This document shows positions 8,370-15,370 of a stretch of DNA of 64,000 nt, piece by piece. A program made the translations under genes and the position numbers. Within the stretch, counting starts at the first letter, position 1, and every line of letters starts with the position of its first letter. Source of the DNA: Flavobacteriales bacterium UBA1986 (GTDB lineage Bacteria; Bacteroidota; Bacteroidia; Flavobacteriales_G; Salibacteraceae); NCBI GenBank assembly GCA_002336245.1, contig DDDG01000013.1, positions 43,099 to 107,098 of the forward strand. Direction: 5' to 3'. Below the pieces are notes generated by a model. It saw only the letters and a program-made list of their open reading frames with translations. It had not been told where the DNA came from and did no database searches.

Positions 8370-8864
8370 ATGTCAAACCGCACCCGCATATTGGATGAAG
8401 TTCAGGTTCAGAAGAAGATCGACCGCATGGCCCACGAGATTCTGGAGAACTGCCATGGCGAAAAGAAGATCATTCTTCTAGGAATTGCGCGGAGAGGCTA
8501 TTCCTTGGCCGAACTGATGTTTAAAAAACTTCAATCCATCTCGAGCTTTGAGGTAGTATTGGTAGAATTGAAATTGGGCGAAAAACTAGAAGACGCCATC
8601 TACAAAGGAGCCGATCCATCCGACTTTAAAGGCCATATACTCGTACTCATCGACGATGTATTGAATTCTGGAACTTCCCTCATGAAAGCCGCTGCTGGCC
8701 TAATGACACTGAGCCCAGCGCGATTGCTTACAGTTGTTCTAGTAGATCGTCATCACCGACTCTTCCCAATTCGTGTCGACATCGTGGGCCTTACTCTTTC
8801 AACAACTATGAAAGAGCACATCGAAGTAGAATTCGGACAAAAACCCCGAGTCTACTTATGGTAG
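8370..8864 (+). CDS. PyrR-like phosphoribosyltransferase
   Basis: The 164-aa type I phosphoribosyltransferase-fold protein carries the PRPP-binding loop VLIDDVLNSGTSL near residue 91, with the expected two acidic residues. It also has GIARRGYSLAE near 40, which forms the pyrophosphate loop. Length and motifs resemble PyrR/uracil phosphoribosyltransferase-type proteins, but RNA-binding attenuation by PyrR is not assured in Bacteroidota. No pyrimidine gene or attenuator-like structure is adjacent. It is last in the rlmD operon and its 3' end overlaps convergent aroK by 13 bp. Confidence 0.75.
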   Translation: MSNRTRILDEVQVQKKIDRMAHEILENCHGEKKIILLGIARRGYSLAELMFKKLQSISSFEVVLVELKLGEKLEDAIYKGADPSDFKGHILVLIDDVLNSGTSLMKAAAGLMTLSPARLLTVVLVDRHHRLFPIRVDIVGLTLSTTMKEHIEVEFGQKPRVYLW

Positions 8865-9391
8865 CGCTGTATTTCAGGAAGCAGGTCAATCCAAATGTCT
8901 TCCTTGAGTTCCTCGGCATTTACGAACACATCTGCTTTCAAATAAGTGCTTTCGCGTGCGGCGAACAACTGGCTTACAGCAGCCCGGATCTGATCCTGTG
9001 ACAAAGCCCTTAATAACGGGCGGTTTGCCGAATCCAGACTCAATCGAATGATCAATTGTTCCAGTGAAACCTTGAGGTAGAGGCTGAGGCTTTTCTTTTT
9101 GATTAAATCGAAGCTCGAAGGATGGAAAGGAGTTCCTCCCCCCAAAGCAATGACCGCTTCAGAATCGGATTCAAGTACTTTCTTGAGGTATTTTTCTTCC
9201 AGTTCTCGAAAGTGTTTTTCTCCTTGCGTTTCGAATATTTCTCCAATACTGAGCATTTCCTGCTCTTCGATGTATTGATCCAGGTCGATGAACGGACGCT
9301 TCAATAGTTTCGCTAACGACCTACCTAATAAGCTCTTACCCGAGCCCATAAAGCCCATAAGGCAAATTTTTGATTGTGATTTTAACTCCAT
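8852..9391 (-). CDS. aroK: Shikimate kinase
   Basis: It phosphorylates shikimate at the 3-hydroxyl with ATP in aromatic amino-acid synthesis. The Walker A motif is GFMGSGKSLLGR near the N-terminus; FIDLDQYIEE gives the shikimate and Mg-binding Asp, and ALGGGTPFH the substrate-binding glycines, with SANRPLL as the lid region. The ATG at 9391 (MELKSQSK) is preferred over the upstream ATG at 9403, giving 179 aa, normal for the family. It is monocistronic and converges on the phosphoribosyltransferase gene with overlapping 3' ends. All motifs are intact. Confidence 0.9.
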   Translation of the reverse strand: MELKSQSKICLMGFMGSGKSLLGRSLAKLLKRPFIDLDQYIEEQEMLSIGEIFETQGEKHFRELEEKYLKKVLESDSEAVIALGGGTPFHPSSFDLIKKKSLSLYLKVSLEQLIIRLSLDSANRPLLRALSQDQIRAAVSQLFAARESTYLKADVFVNAEELKEDIWIDLLPEIQRYHK

Positions 9392-9434
9392 AATGAGCTT
9401 CAAATCTAGTCATCTACAAATTCGTTCGCAAAGC

Positions 9435-9465
9435 TTGACTTATATCAAACATGCAGCTATATTTG
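9435..9465 (+). promoter_or_regulatory. tRNA-Lys promoter
   Basis: TTG (9435-9437), 20 bp, then TATATTTG (9458-9465) closely match the Bacteroidota -33/-7 consensus, the clearest promoter in the window. The -7 element ends 20 bp before the mature tRNA 5' end at 9486. Confidence 0.75.
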
Positions 9466-9485
9466 CAGCCTCAAAAAAATAAGGA

Positions 9486-9558
9486 GATCTGATAGCTCAG
9501 CTGGTAGAGCATCTCCCTTTTAAGGAGAGGGTCCAGGGTTCGAGCCCCTGTCAGATCA
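9486..9558 (+). tRNA. trnK: tRNA-Lys (anticodon TTT)
   Basis: A full cloverleaf can be drawn. The acceptor GATCTGA pairs with TCAGATC, the D-arm is GCTC/GAGC, the anticodon stem is TCTCC/GGAGA with loop CTTTTAA (anticodon TTT at 9519-9521), and the T-arm is CAGGG-TTCGAGC-CCCTG. The discriminator base is A at 9558. The CCA end is not encoded. A terminator-like hairpin follows 12 bp downstream and is itself part of a tandem repeat that begins inside the acceptor stem. Confidence 0.97.
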
Positions 9559-9639
9559 CATAAGTACAGAAGCTTGCCATTTGGCAGGCTTTTGTGCTTT
9601 TAGGCAGTCGCTGGGGCGAGCAGAGCCCCTGCAAGCCCG
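9550..9639 (+). repeat. Tandem direct repeat, copy 1, starting in the tRNA-Lys 3' end
   Basis: Bases 9550-9639 recur without a mismatch at 9661-9750, giving a period of 111 bp with a 21-bp spacer. Copy 1 starts with the last nine bases of the tRNA gene (GTCAGATCA), and includes the terminator hairpin and a GC-rich segment with a GGGGC/GCCCC inverted pair. Confidence 0.95.
9571..9594 (+). terminator. tRNA-Lys terminator
   Basis: AGCTTGCC (9571-9578) pairs with GGCAGGCT (9583-9590), one G-T wobble, around the loop ATTT, followed by TTTGTGCTTTT. The position right after the tRNA fits transcription termination. Confidence 0.75.
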
Positions 9640-9660
9640 AACTCAATTCGTTGAGGGCGG

Positions 9661-9750
9661 GTCAGATCACATAAGTACAGAAGCTTGCCATTTGGCAGGC
9701 TTTTGTGCTTTTAGGCAGTCGCTGGGGCGAGCAGAGCCCCTGCAAGCCCG
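9661..9750 (+). repeat. Tandem direct repeat, copy 2
   Basis: This is the exact second copy of 9550-9639. It carries only the last nine tRNA bases, not a second tRNA gene. The 21-bp spacer before it (9640-9660) contains a small hairpin, CTCAA-TTCG-TTGAG at 9642-9655. Confidence 0.95.
9682..9705 (+). terminator. Duplicate of the tRNA-Lys terminator
   Basis: The same hairpin and T-rich tail as at 9571-9594, 111 bp further on as part of repeat copy 2. It has no gene of its own to terminate. Confidence 0.6.
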
Positions 9751-10112
9751 CCTTAATTTGATTCTTGAATTCGAATCCTTTTAACCCGTCCTTCGACAGG
9801 CTCAGGAACTCGGAGCTAGTAAATAGGCTTATGCTCTAAAAGGTCATTTGAAAAGAGAATGGTAGAAAATAGCGAAGTTGAACACAAGAGGATTTGGGAT
9901 TTGAGATTTGGGCAAGAGATTTGGTTTCCAAGGATTCAATATGCAGAATCACCCCGAGCCTATCGAAGGGAGCCGATAAGCAATCATTCATCGCCATCTT
10001 CAATTTTAACAACTCACCCTTCGTTAAACTCAGGATGTCGTTCATGTTTCGTTGAAGAAGAACGAGGGGAGCGACTGCTCAATAGTGTCAGTGGATTCAC
10101 GACCTTTGCCTT
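9751..10112. repeat. Gene-free stretch with dispersed inverted-repeat motifs
   Basis: No credible gene is seen in these 362 bp. CCTTCGACAGGCTCAGG at 9790-9806 is matched, inverted, by CCCGAGCCTATCGAAGG at 9953-9969 (15 of 17 bases). A degenerate third version, CCCTTCGTTAAACTCAGG, lies at 10017-10034. Motifs of this CTTCGACAGGCTCAGG kind are common as intergenic repeats in flavobacterial genomes. The open frames crossing the region have no protein-like composition and are treated as chance. Confidence 0.6.
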
Positions 10113-11186
10113 GTGCGATCACGATTTACACTACTTCTATTCGTCCTGTTCTTCACTGCTTGCCGCGACGGAGAACTTGAACTCGAGCCCAAGCCGGAAG
10201 TTTATCTGCGTGCAGCTGACCTCTCTTCCCTTCCTGAAATTCGTCAAGAAGGAACATTGTTCTACGATGAATCAGGCCAGGTAGAAGATGCGCTTCGAAT
10301 TCTGAAGGAGGCTGGGATGAACTGCGTGCGTTTGCGTTTGTGGGTGAATCCAATCAATGGACATTCCTCCTTAGACGCAGTGGAGAACTTCGTTGCCGAA
10401 ATAAGAAGTCAGGAGCTAGGACTTTGGCTGAGCGTACATTATTCCGACACTTGGGCAGACCCTGGCAATCAGAGCAAACCTCTGGATTGGGAGAATCATT
10501 CCTTTTCGCAACTCCGCACGGCGGTGCGAAACTACACAGCTGAAGTTCTCGAAAGATTGGACCCAGATTACATTCAAATTGGCAATGAGATCAACAATGG
10601 CTTCCTCTTCCCCGAAGGACATCGATACGTAAACCCCGATCAATTTACTTCCTTGCTCGCCGTAGCAACCACTGAGGTTCGCAAGTACTCGGACAAAACT
10701 CAAATCATACTTCACCATGCCGGCATTGAAGGTGCTGCTGAGTTCTTTTCAGACTTGAATCAACTCGACTACGACATTGCTGGCATCTCCTACTACCCGA
10801 TTTGGCATGGGAAAGATTTGCAAAGACTGGAAGCTAAACTAGATGCTTTGAGATTGAGTACGGGAAAGAATGTTGTGATTGCTGAAACTGCCTATCCTTT
10901 CACTTTAGACTGGAACGATTGGACCAACAACATTGTCGGCCTAGAGGAGCAGCTCATCTTACCCGACTATTCAGCTACCGAAACTGGGCAATCGGATTTC
11001 ATGAACGAAATCGAACACATATGTCGTCAATCTGGAGGCATTGGCTGGTCTTATTGGGGAGCTGAACTGATCGCTTTTCGCGGTGACACAGCTTCCAACG
11101 GCTCGGCGTGGGAAAACCAAGCTCTCTTCGATTTTGAGCAGAAAGCACTTCCCGTTCTAGGCGTATTTAGGGCAAATAAGCCATAA
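10113..11186 (+). CDS. GH53 arabinogalactan endo-beta-1,4-galactanase, lipoprotein
   Basis: This enzyme cuts beta-1,4-galactan side chains of pectin-type polysaccharides. The 357-aa product from a GTG at 10113 has a lipoprotein signal ending FFTAC. The GH53 signature is clear: VRLRLWVNP near residue 73, HYSDTWADPGNQ near 107, acid/base Glu159 in IGNEINNG and nucleophile Glu258 in VIAETAYPF. It probably sits on the cell surface or in the periplasm. No SusC/SusD pair or other glycosidase lies nearby, so this is a solitary glycan gene, just after the repeat-rich region following tRNA-Lys. Confidence 0.9.
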   Translation: MRSRFTLLLFVLFFTACRDGELELEPKPEVYLRAADLSSLPEIRQEGTLFYDESGQVEDALRILKEAGMNCVRLRLWVNPINGHSSLDAVENFVAEIRSQELGLWLSVHYSDTWADPGNQSKPLDWENHSFSQLRTAVRNYTAEVLERLDPDYIQIGNEINNGFLFPEGHRYVNPDQFTSLLAVATTEVRKYSDKTQIILHHAGIEGAAEFFSDLNQLDYDIAGISYYPIWHGKDLQRLEAKLDALRLSTGKNVVIAETAYPFTLDWNDWTNNIVGLEEQLILPDYSATETGQSDFMNEIEHICRQSGGIGWSYWGAELIAFRGDTASNGSAWENQALFDFEQKALPVLGVFRANKP

Positions 11187-11253
11187 ACTAAAGCGTGCAG
11201 AAAGGAAGTATAAAGCATACGGATTTGAAGTATCCTTGCGCAAACGAATCAAA

Positions 11254-12474
11254 ATGAAATTCCTCCTACTTATCAGCTCTTTTCTACTCATCGGGTTGAG
11301 CAGCCAATCTCAGTGGACTGCGTATACAACAAGCAGTTCCGACCTTCCTGATAATTCAGTTCAGGACATTGCCATTGACAGTTCAAACGTTCTTTGGGTT
11401 GCTACTCAACAAGGTTTGGGGAAATTCGACAGCACCAACTGGACCGTATACGTGGATACCAACTCAGGAATTCCTGAACTCTCTTACAATACCTGTTACT
11501 CTGTTTTTGTCGACAAAGACGAATTTGTCTGGCTCGGAATGGACGATGGTTATTTGGTGAAATTCGATCAAGACACAACTTGGACAGACTACAGCACTGA
11601 AGGTTTCGGTGAAGTCTATGCCATCAATCAAGATGCAGACGGAGAAATTTGGGTCGGACATTCCTTCGGATTGAAAAGTTTCGATGGAACTACTTGGACG
11701 GATCACAACCCGGGCATTCATTCCGATTTTGTGGAAGTGATTGAATTTGATCAGTACAAAAATGTGTGGTGTGGAACCAAAGACGGTTTGGCCAAACGCG
11801 ACAGCAATGGAGTTTGGACTTCCTATGATCGCAACAATTCAGGAATTACGAGCAACGATTGGGTTGAAGCCTTACACCGAGGCTTGGACGACAGCCTTTG
11901 GGTTGGAACGCGCGGAGGTGCTTGTCACTTCGACACCGATACAACATGGAGAATCTATACTTCCAGCAATTCAGGTTTGTGGGAAGATGAAATTCGAGGA
12001 TTGGATGTAGCCGCCGACAGCACTGTTTGGGCTGCGAACGATGGAGCTTCCATCGCTAAGTTCAAGGCTGGCGTTTGGACCAAAATCAACCTTCCGTTCA
12101 ACTTCTCCTTCGCCGATGAAATTCTCATCGACCACAATGGTGTGAAATGGGTGGCTACTCAAAGTGGTTTGGCCAAATATGAAGATGGCGGAGCCGGACC
12201 AATGTTGTTTCTTCCGACGGTTATTTCGAACGGACTTCCAGAATTCACGAGTGAAAGCCTGAAGTTTTATCCGAATCCAAGTACTGGAAACATATCAATT
12301 CAAAACGAGAATTCCATGACGATAAAAGTCATTGACGGACGTGGACGTCTGCTTTTTTCAAGCGAAGTCGGGGCGTTTGCAGAATTGAATCTAGACCTCA
12401 AGCCGGGGCTTTATCACATCGAAGCTATAGACGCTGATGGCTCTTTCTTCCAATCAAAATTGGTGATTCAGTAG
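11254..12474 (+). CDS. Secreted Reg_prop beta-propeller protein with T9SS sorting domain
   Basis: The ATG at 11254 (MKFLLLISS) gives a good signal peptide ending SSQSQ; a TTG at 11236 lies upstream in frame but would overlap a possible -7 element. The mature part is a run of about seven repeats of roughly 45 aa with the two-component-regulator-propeller pattern, such as SVQDIAIDSSNVLWVATQQG and GVKWVATQSGLAKYED. After about residue 335 comes LKFYPNPSTGNISI and a typical T9SS C-terminal domain. There are no kinase domains, so this is an exported propeller rather than a sensor kinase. Binding or adhesion is plausible, but no function is proven. Confidence 0.85.
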   Translation: MKFLLLISSFLLIGLSSQSQWTAYTTSSSDLPDNSVQDIAIDSSNVLWVATQQGLGKFDSTNWTVYVDTNSGIPELSYNTCYSVFVDKDEFVWLGMDDGYLVKFDQDTTWTDYSTEGFGEVYAINQDADGEIWVGHSFGLKSFDGTTWTDHNPGIHSDFVEVIEFDQYKNVWCGTKDGLAKRDSNGVWTSYDRNNSGITSNDWVEALHRGLDDSLWVGTRGGACHFDTDTTWRIYTSSNSGLWEDEIRGLDVAADSTVWAANDGASIAKFKAGVWTKINLPFNFSFADEILIDHNGVKWVATQSGLAKYEDGGAGPMLFLPTVISNGLPEFTSESLKFYPNPSTGNISIQNENSMTIKVIDGRGRLLFSSEVGAFAELNLDLKPGLYHIEAIDADGSFFQSKLVIQ

Positions 12475-12523
12475 CGACCAAGTATTTTCAATCTCTACCT
12501 TTAGGGACAGAAAATCATTCGTT

Positions 12524-13375
12524 TTGACTAAGATTGCTTTCAAACGGGTTCTCTCGATCACATTTGCTCTTGCGCTATTAGGCATGCTCTCTTCTTGCAA
12601 CTCAAGCAGTGATGTAGTGAGCAGCTCCTTCATTCAACAAAGGAAATACACCAAAGGGCATCACCTCAATTTTGGTGGCTCAAAGCAAAAAGAAAAATCA
12701 TTCAATCATGCCGCCAATCTGGCTCGCAAAAGTACAAGACCATCTGCGAGCTTAGAGGCCAAGTTCGATGACAAGGTTTCCAATTTTATTGAGACGATTG
12801 AAGAGGAAAAACAGTCAAAAGTTCTGTCGGCTTATATGAAGCTTAAGAACCAAAGCGACTCTACGGATAGCGAATGCAGCACTATTATTCTCCGGAATGG
12901 GGAAAAAATATTTGCGAACGTTCTAGAAATCGGTCCCGACAAAATCAAATATAGACGCTGCTCATTGCCCGATGGACCAGACTTCGTTCTTATGAAGAAT
13001 GCAATTGAACGCATTGTTTTCAAGAATGGTGAAGTGGAAAAGATTAACAATGAGCCAATACGTCGGGAAGCTGAAGAACCTGAATACAGTCGAAGTCCGA
13101 GCCCAGAGAAAACTCAAATTCCCGTAAATGAACCCCGTGCTATCCCTGCTTTTTTATTTGGACTACTCGGAGTATTGATATTTCCGCTTTTCGGAATAGC
13201 CGGACTTGCCCTTGGCAACTCCAGTTTAAAAAGTATTAAGGAAGAACCCAAGCGTTGGAAAGGGAAAGCCTTTGCTCAGGCAGGTATGATTCTCGGAGGG
13301 GTGGCCTTGGTGTTGATGCTCATTGCCCTGATCATTGCGATCTTATTCATCGTCTTTTGGATTAACCTAATTTGA
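12524..13375 (+). CDS. Lipoprotein family A, paralog 1 (RKYxKGxHxN motif, C-terminal membrane segments)
   Basis: From a TTG at 12524, the 283-aa product has a lipoprotein signal with lipobox MLSSC (Cys25). Right after it comes the family motif DVVSSSFIQQRKYTKGHHLN at about residues 30-49. A central domain at about 115-165 (STIILRNGEKIFANVLEI, then IKYRRCSLPDGPDFVL) resembles a small beta-rich domain common in Bacteroidota. The end has two hydrophobic segments (about 201-228 and 245-280) around KSIKEEPKRWKGKAFAQAG, a DUF4190-like arrangement. It is followed 81 bp later by a close paralog, with a third copy at 35490. The function is unknown. Confidence 0.7.
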   Translation: MTKIAFKRVLSITFALALLGMLSSCNSSSDVVSSSFIQQRKYTKGHHLNFGGSKQKEKSFNHAANLARKSTRPSASLEAKFDDKVSNFIETIEEEKQSKVLSAYMKLKNQSDSTDSECSTIILRNGEKIFANVLEIGPDKIKYRRCSLPDGPDFVLMKNAIERIVFKNGEVEKINNEPIRREAEEPEYSRSPSPEKTQIPVNEPRAIPAFLFGLLGVLIFPLFGIAGLALGNSSLKSIKEEPKRWKGKAFAQAGMILGGVALVLMLIALIIAILFIVFWINLI

Positions 13376-13456
13376 GACCCATCTAATTAAGTATTATCAT
13401 TTGCGCAATGGACAAATCGTACTTCGGGCCTTCTTCACTTTACCTATAGAACCAGA

Positions 13457-14305
13457 ATGATATCGATAGCTCGGATAGTTTTAATATGCACACTTATTTG
13501 TTTGACGATTATAGGGAATTCATGCGGCAGCAAAGAGCATGTGGTTTCCCATTCTTTGATTCAGAAGCGCAAATACACCAAAGGACATCACTTCAATTTT
13601 AGAAGCTCCGTCAACAAAAGCAAAGCCTTTGCGCATGCGACCAAGCTAAAACTTGATGAGGACAACAAGTCGCCCAGCTCAACAAACAGCCTTTCACTTC
13701 CCCTTGCAGATCTTCCGTCAACGGAAGTTCAAGAAGGCGAAAATTCGTCATTGAATTGGCTTGTTCCAAATGAACAAGCTGACTCAACCAACAATGGCTG
13801 TGGCACCATTCAACTTCTGAATGGGAAAAAAATCTCAGTGAAAATTCTTGAGGTTTCCCCCGATGAAGTGAAATATCGCCGCTGCTCGATGCAGGATGGA
13901 CCTGATTTCATTTTGAAGAAGAATGTCATAGACCGTATCATTTATGCCAATGGTGAAGAAGATGTAATGAACGACATTCCCTATGTGCGCTCCAACGAGA
14001 CTGCAGAACAGATAAGCCCTGAATACAGCTCTCCTTTACCAGTAAATGAAGAGGAACAAATTACCGAAGGTCTTTCGCTGGCCTCTATGATTGTTGGGAT
14101 TTTTGCCTTATTGACTTTTCCGTTCTTAGTTGTTGGAATCACAAGCCTGATTCTGTCGATCTCAGGAATGTCTAAAATTAAGGGCAATCCTAAAAAATGG
14201 AAAGGGAAGGAGTTTGCCACCGTAGGCTTGATTCTAGGAATCATTAGCCTCGTTTTGGCTTTTTTCTATTGGGGATTTGTCCTCATTTTCTTAACTGGAC
14301 TTTAG
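13457..14305 (+). CDS. Lipoprotein family A, paralog 2
   Basis: The 282-aa product has the same architecture as the preceding gene. An N-terminal hydrophobic signal ends IGNSC, a slightly irregular lipobox. It is followed by HVVSHSLIQKRKYTKGHHFN, a beta-rich middle domain (GCGTIQLLNGKKISVKILEV, then VKYRRCSMQDGPDFIL), and two hydrophobic stretches around SKIKGNPKKWKGKEFATVG. The two genes lie head to tail and presumably arose by duplication; the variable linker between the motif and the middle domain has diverged most. It may be co-transcribed with paralog 1. The function is unknown. Confidence 0.7.
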   Translation: MISIARIVLICTLICLTIIGNSCGSKEHVVSHSLIQKRKYTKGHHFNFRSSVNKSKAFAHATKLKLDEDNKSPSSTNSLSLPLADLPSTEVQEGENSSLNWLVPNEQADSTNNGCGTIQLLNGKKISVKILEVSPDEVKYRRCSMQDGPDFILKKNVIDRIIYANGEEDVMNDIPYVRSNETAEQISPEYSSPLPVNEEEQITEGLSLASMIVGIFALLTFPFLVVGITSLILSISGMSKIKGNPKKWKGKEFATVGLILGIISLVLAFFYWGFVLIFLTGL

Positions 14306-14339
14306 TCCAAGTCAATCCATTCGCTTTAGAATTTGTTTC

Positions 14340-14627
14340 ATGAAAGAGTTTCTCTTCCTATTTTCTGGCTTTTTAATGCTTGAGTTGAGCGCACAGGTAA
14401 AGCAAGTTGACCCCAACATCTACGTCCGGCGTGGCTACAAACTCGACATCGTTCTCGACGACCAAAAGGCCGCCCGCTTCATGGAGTTCGACGACAAGGG
14501 GCGGCTCTTCTTATCCATTCCAACCAAAGGGCTCATCAAAAGCTGCACAGATGCAGATGGAGATGGCTATTATGAAACAGTGGTGACTTACGTAGAAGGT
14601 CATCCGCGTTTGCAAGCCATGTTTTGA
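14340..14627 (+). pseudogene. Truncated PQQ-type sugar dehydrogenase (beta-propeller), N-terminal remnant
   Basis: The 95-aa frame has a signal peptide and the start of a PQQ-dependent sugar dehydrogenase / L-sorbosone-dehydrogenase-like propeller: VRRGYKLDIVLDD, then RFMEFDDKGRLFLSIPTKG and the acidic turn DADGDGYYETVVTYVEGHP. Full-length relatives run to several hundred residues, but here the frame stops after HPRLQAMF. The following 120 bp before the convergent protease gene holds no recognisable continuation. It is best read as a gene that lost most of its 3' part by deletion; a functional 95-aa product is unlikely. Confidence 0.7.
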
Positions 14628-14749
14628 TTGCACTATTATGCGCTGCCCGAAGATAATTAATAGCTTGAAGGCAGCTTGCGAATGGCGCTTCTCTGCAATT
14701 GAACGGCAAACATGAATTCATATTTGTCGGCAGAACGTCAATAGTTTCT

Positions 14750-15298
14750 TTAAAAGTCGCGCAAACTCCGTTGCAATAACACAACGTCGATGGCAAAATG
14801 CGCGCTCATCGCAAAGAGCATTCCCCATTCCTCATAAAGCACTCCCATGATTCCGATCACTAATGTCATGTACATTCCGTAGGCTGTGATTTTTAAATCC
14901 TTTGGATTGAGATAACCGTGAATTGCAACAAAGATCAAGGCCGTCAACCATGGGTTCAGATAGAATTGCATCGCTCCACGAAACAGAATCTCTTCTCCCA
15001 CTCCGGCACAAATTGAAATGAAGATGATGTCGAAAAAGCGCAGGCGCATGCCTTGAATCATCTGGCTGTAAAACAAGCGCGTCTGTCGCAGTTTTGGATG
15101 ACGTAAGATGAGCCAACCGATTCCCGCTGCTATTGAGCCGTAAGCCAAGCCCAAAGCAACTTGAAGAGCTGGCTCCAAACCATGTTGGAATAGCTCCTTT
15201 GGATTGAGGTTAGAAACAAAGTAGAGGACCAGAAATCCTAGGGCACTGAACCCTACTAGAGTCAACCAACCAAGACCTAAAAAAACGCTTCGTTTCAA
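14750..15298 (-). CDS. CPBP-family intramembrane metalloprotease
   Basis: The 182-aa protein has four to five predicted membrane segments and the ABI/CAAX-protease signature. The EExxxR motif is GEEILFRGAMQF near residue 101, the second histidine motif is LIFVAIHGYLNP near 125, and the third is SAHFAIDVVLL near 165. Bacterial members are linked to bacteriocin self-immunity or membrane-protein processing, but no bacteriocin genes are nearby. Its 5' end is 9 bp from the open frame of the divergent crotonase. The gene appears intact beside the PQQ-dehydrogenase remnant. Confidence 0.85.
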   Translation of the reverse strand: MKRSVFLGLGWLTLVGFSALGFLVLYFVSNLNPKELFQHGLEPALQVALGLAYGSIAAGIGWLILRHPKLRQTRLFYSQMIQGMRLRFFDIIFISICAGVGEEILFRGAMQFYLNPWLTALIFVAIHGYLNPKDLKITAYGMYMTLVIGIMGVLYEEWGMLFAMSAHFAIDVVLLQRSLRDF

Positions 15299-15370
15299 GC
15301 CCCAAAGATGCAGGATAAATTCAGTAGTTTTGGTTCAAATCGGAGCACTGATTCAACAATTGCAAGGACT

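Noticed and set aside
9661..9750. Second tRNA gene in repeat copy 2
   Set aside because: Only nine bases of the acceptor end are present; no cloverleaf can be formed.
9550..9750. CRISPR-like array
   Set aside because: Only two long repeat copies exist, without regular spacers or cas genes.
9581..9784. Open frame through the tandem repeat encoding two copies of AGFCAFRQSLGRAEPLQA
   Set aside because: It only reflects the DNA repeat being a multiple of three (111 bp). It has no signal or domain and spans tRNA terminators, so it is not treated as a gene.
9859..10284. 141-codon frame before and overlapping the GH53 gene
   Set aside because: It runs through intergenic repeats and the GH53 signal region in another frame; the composition is not protein-like.
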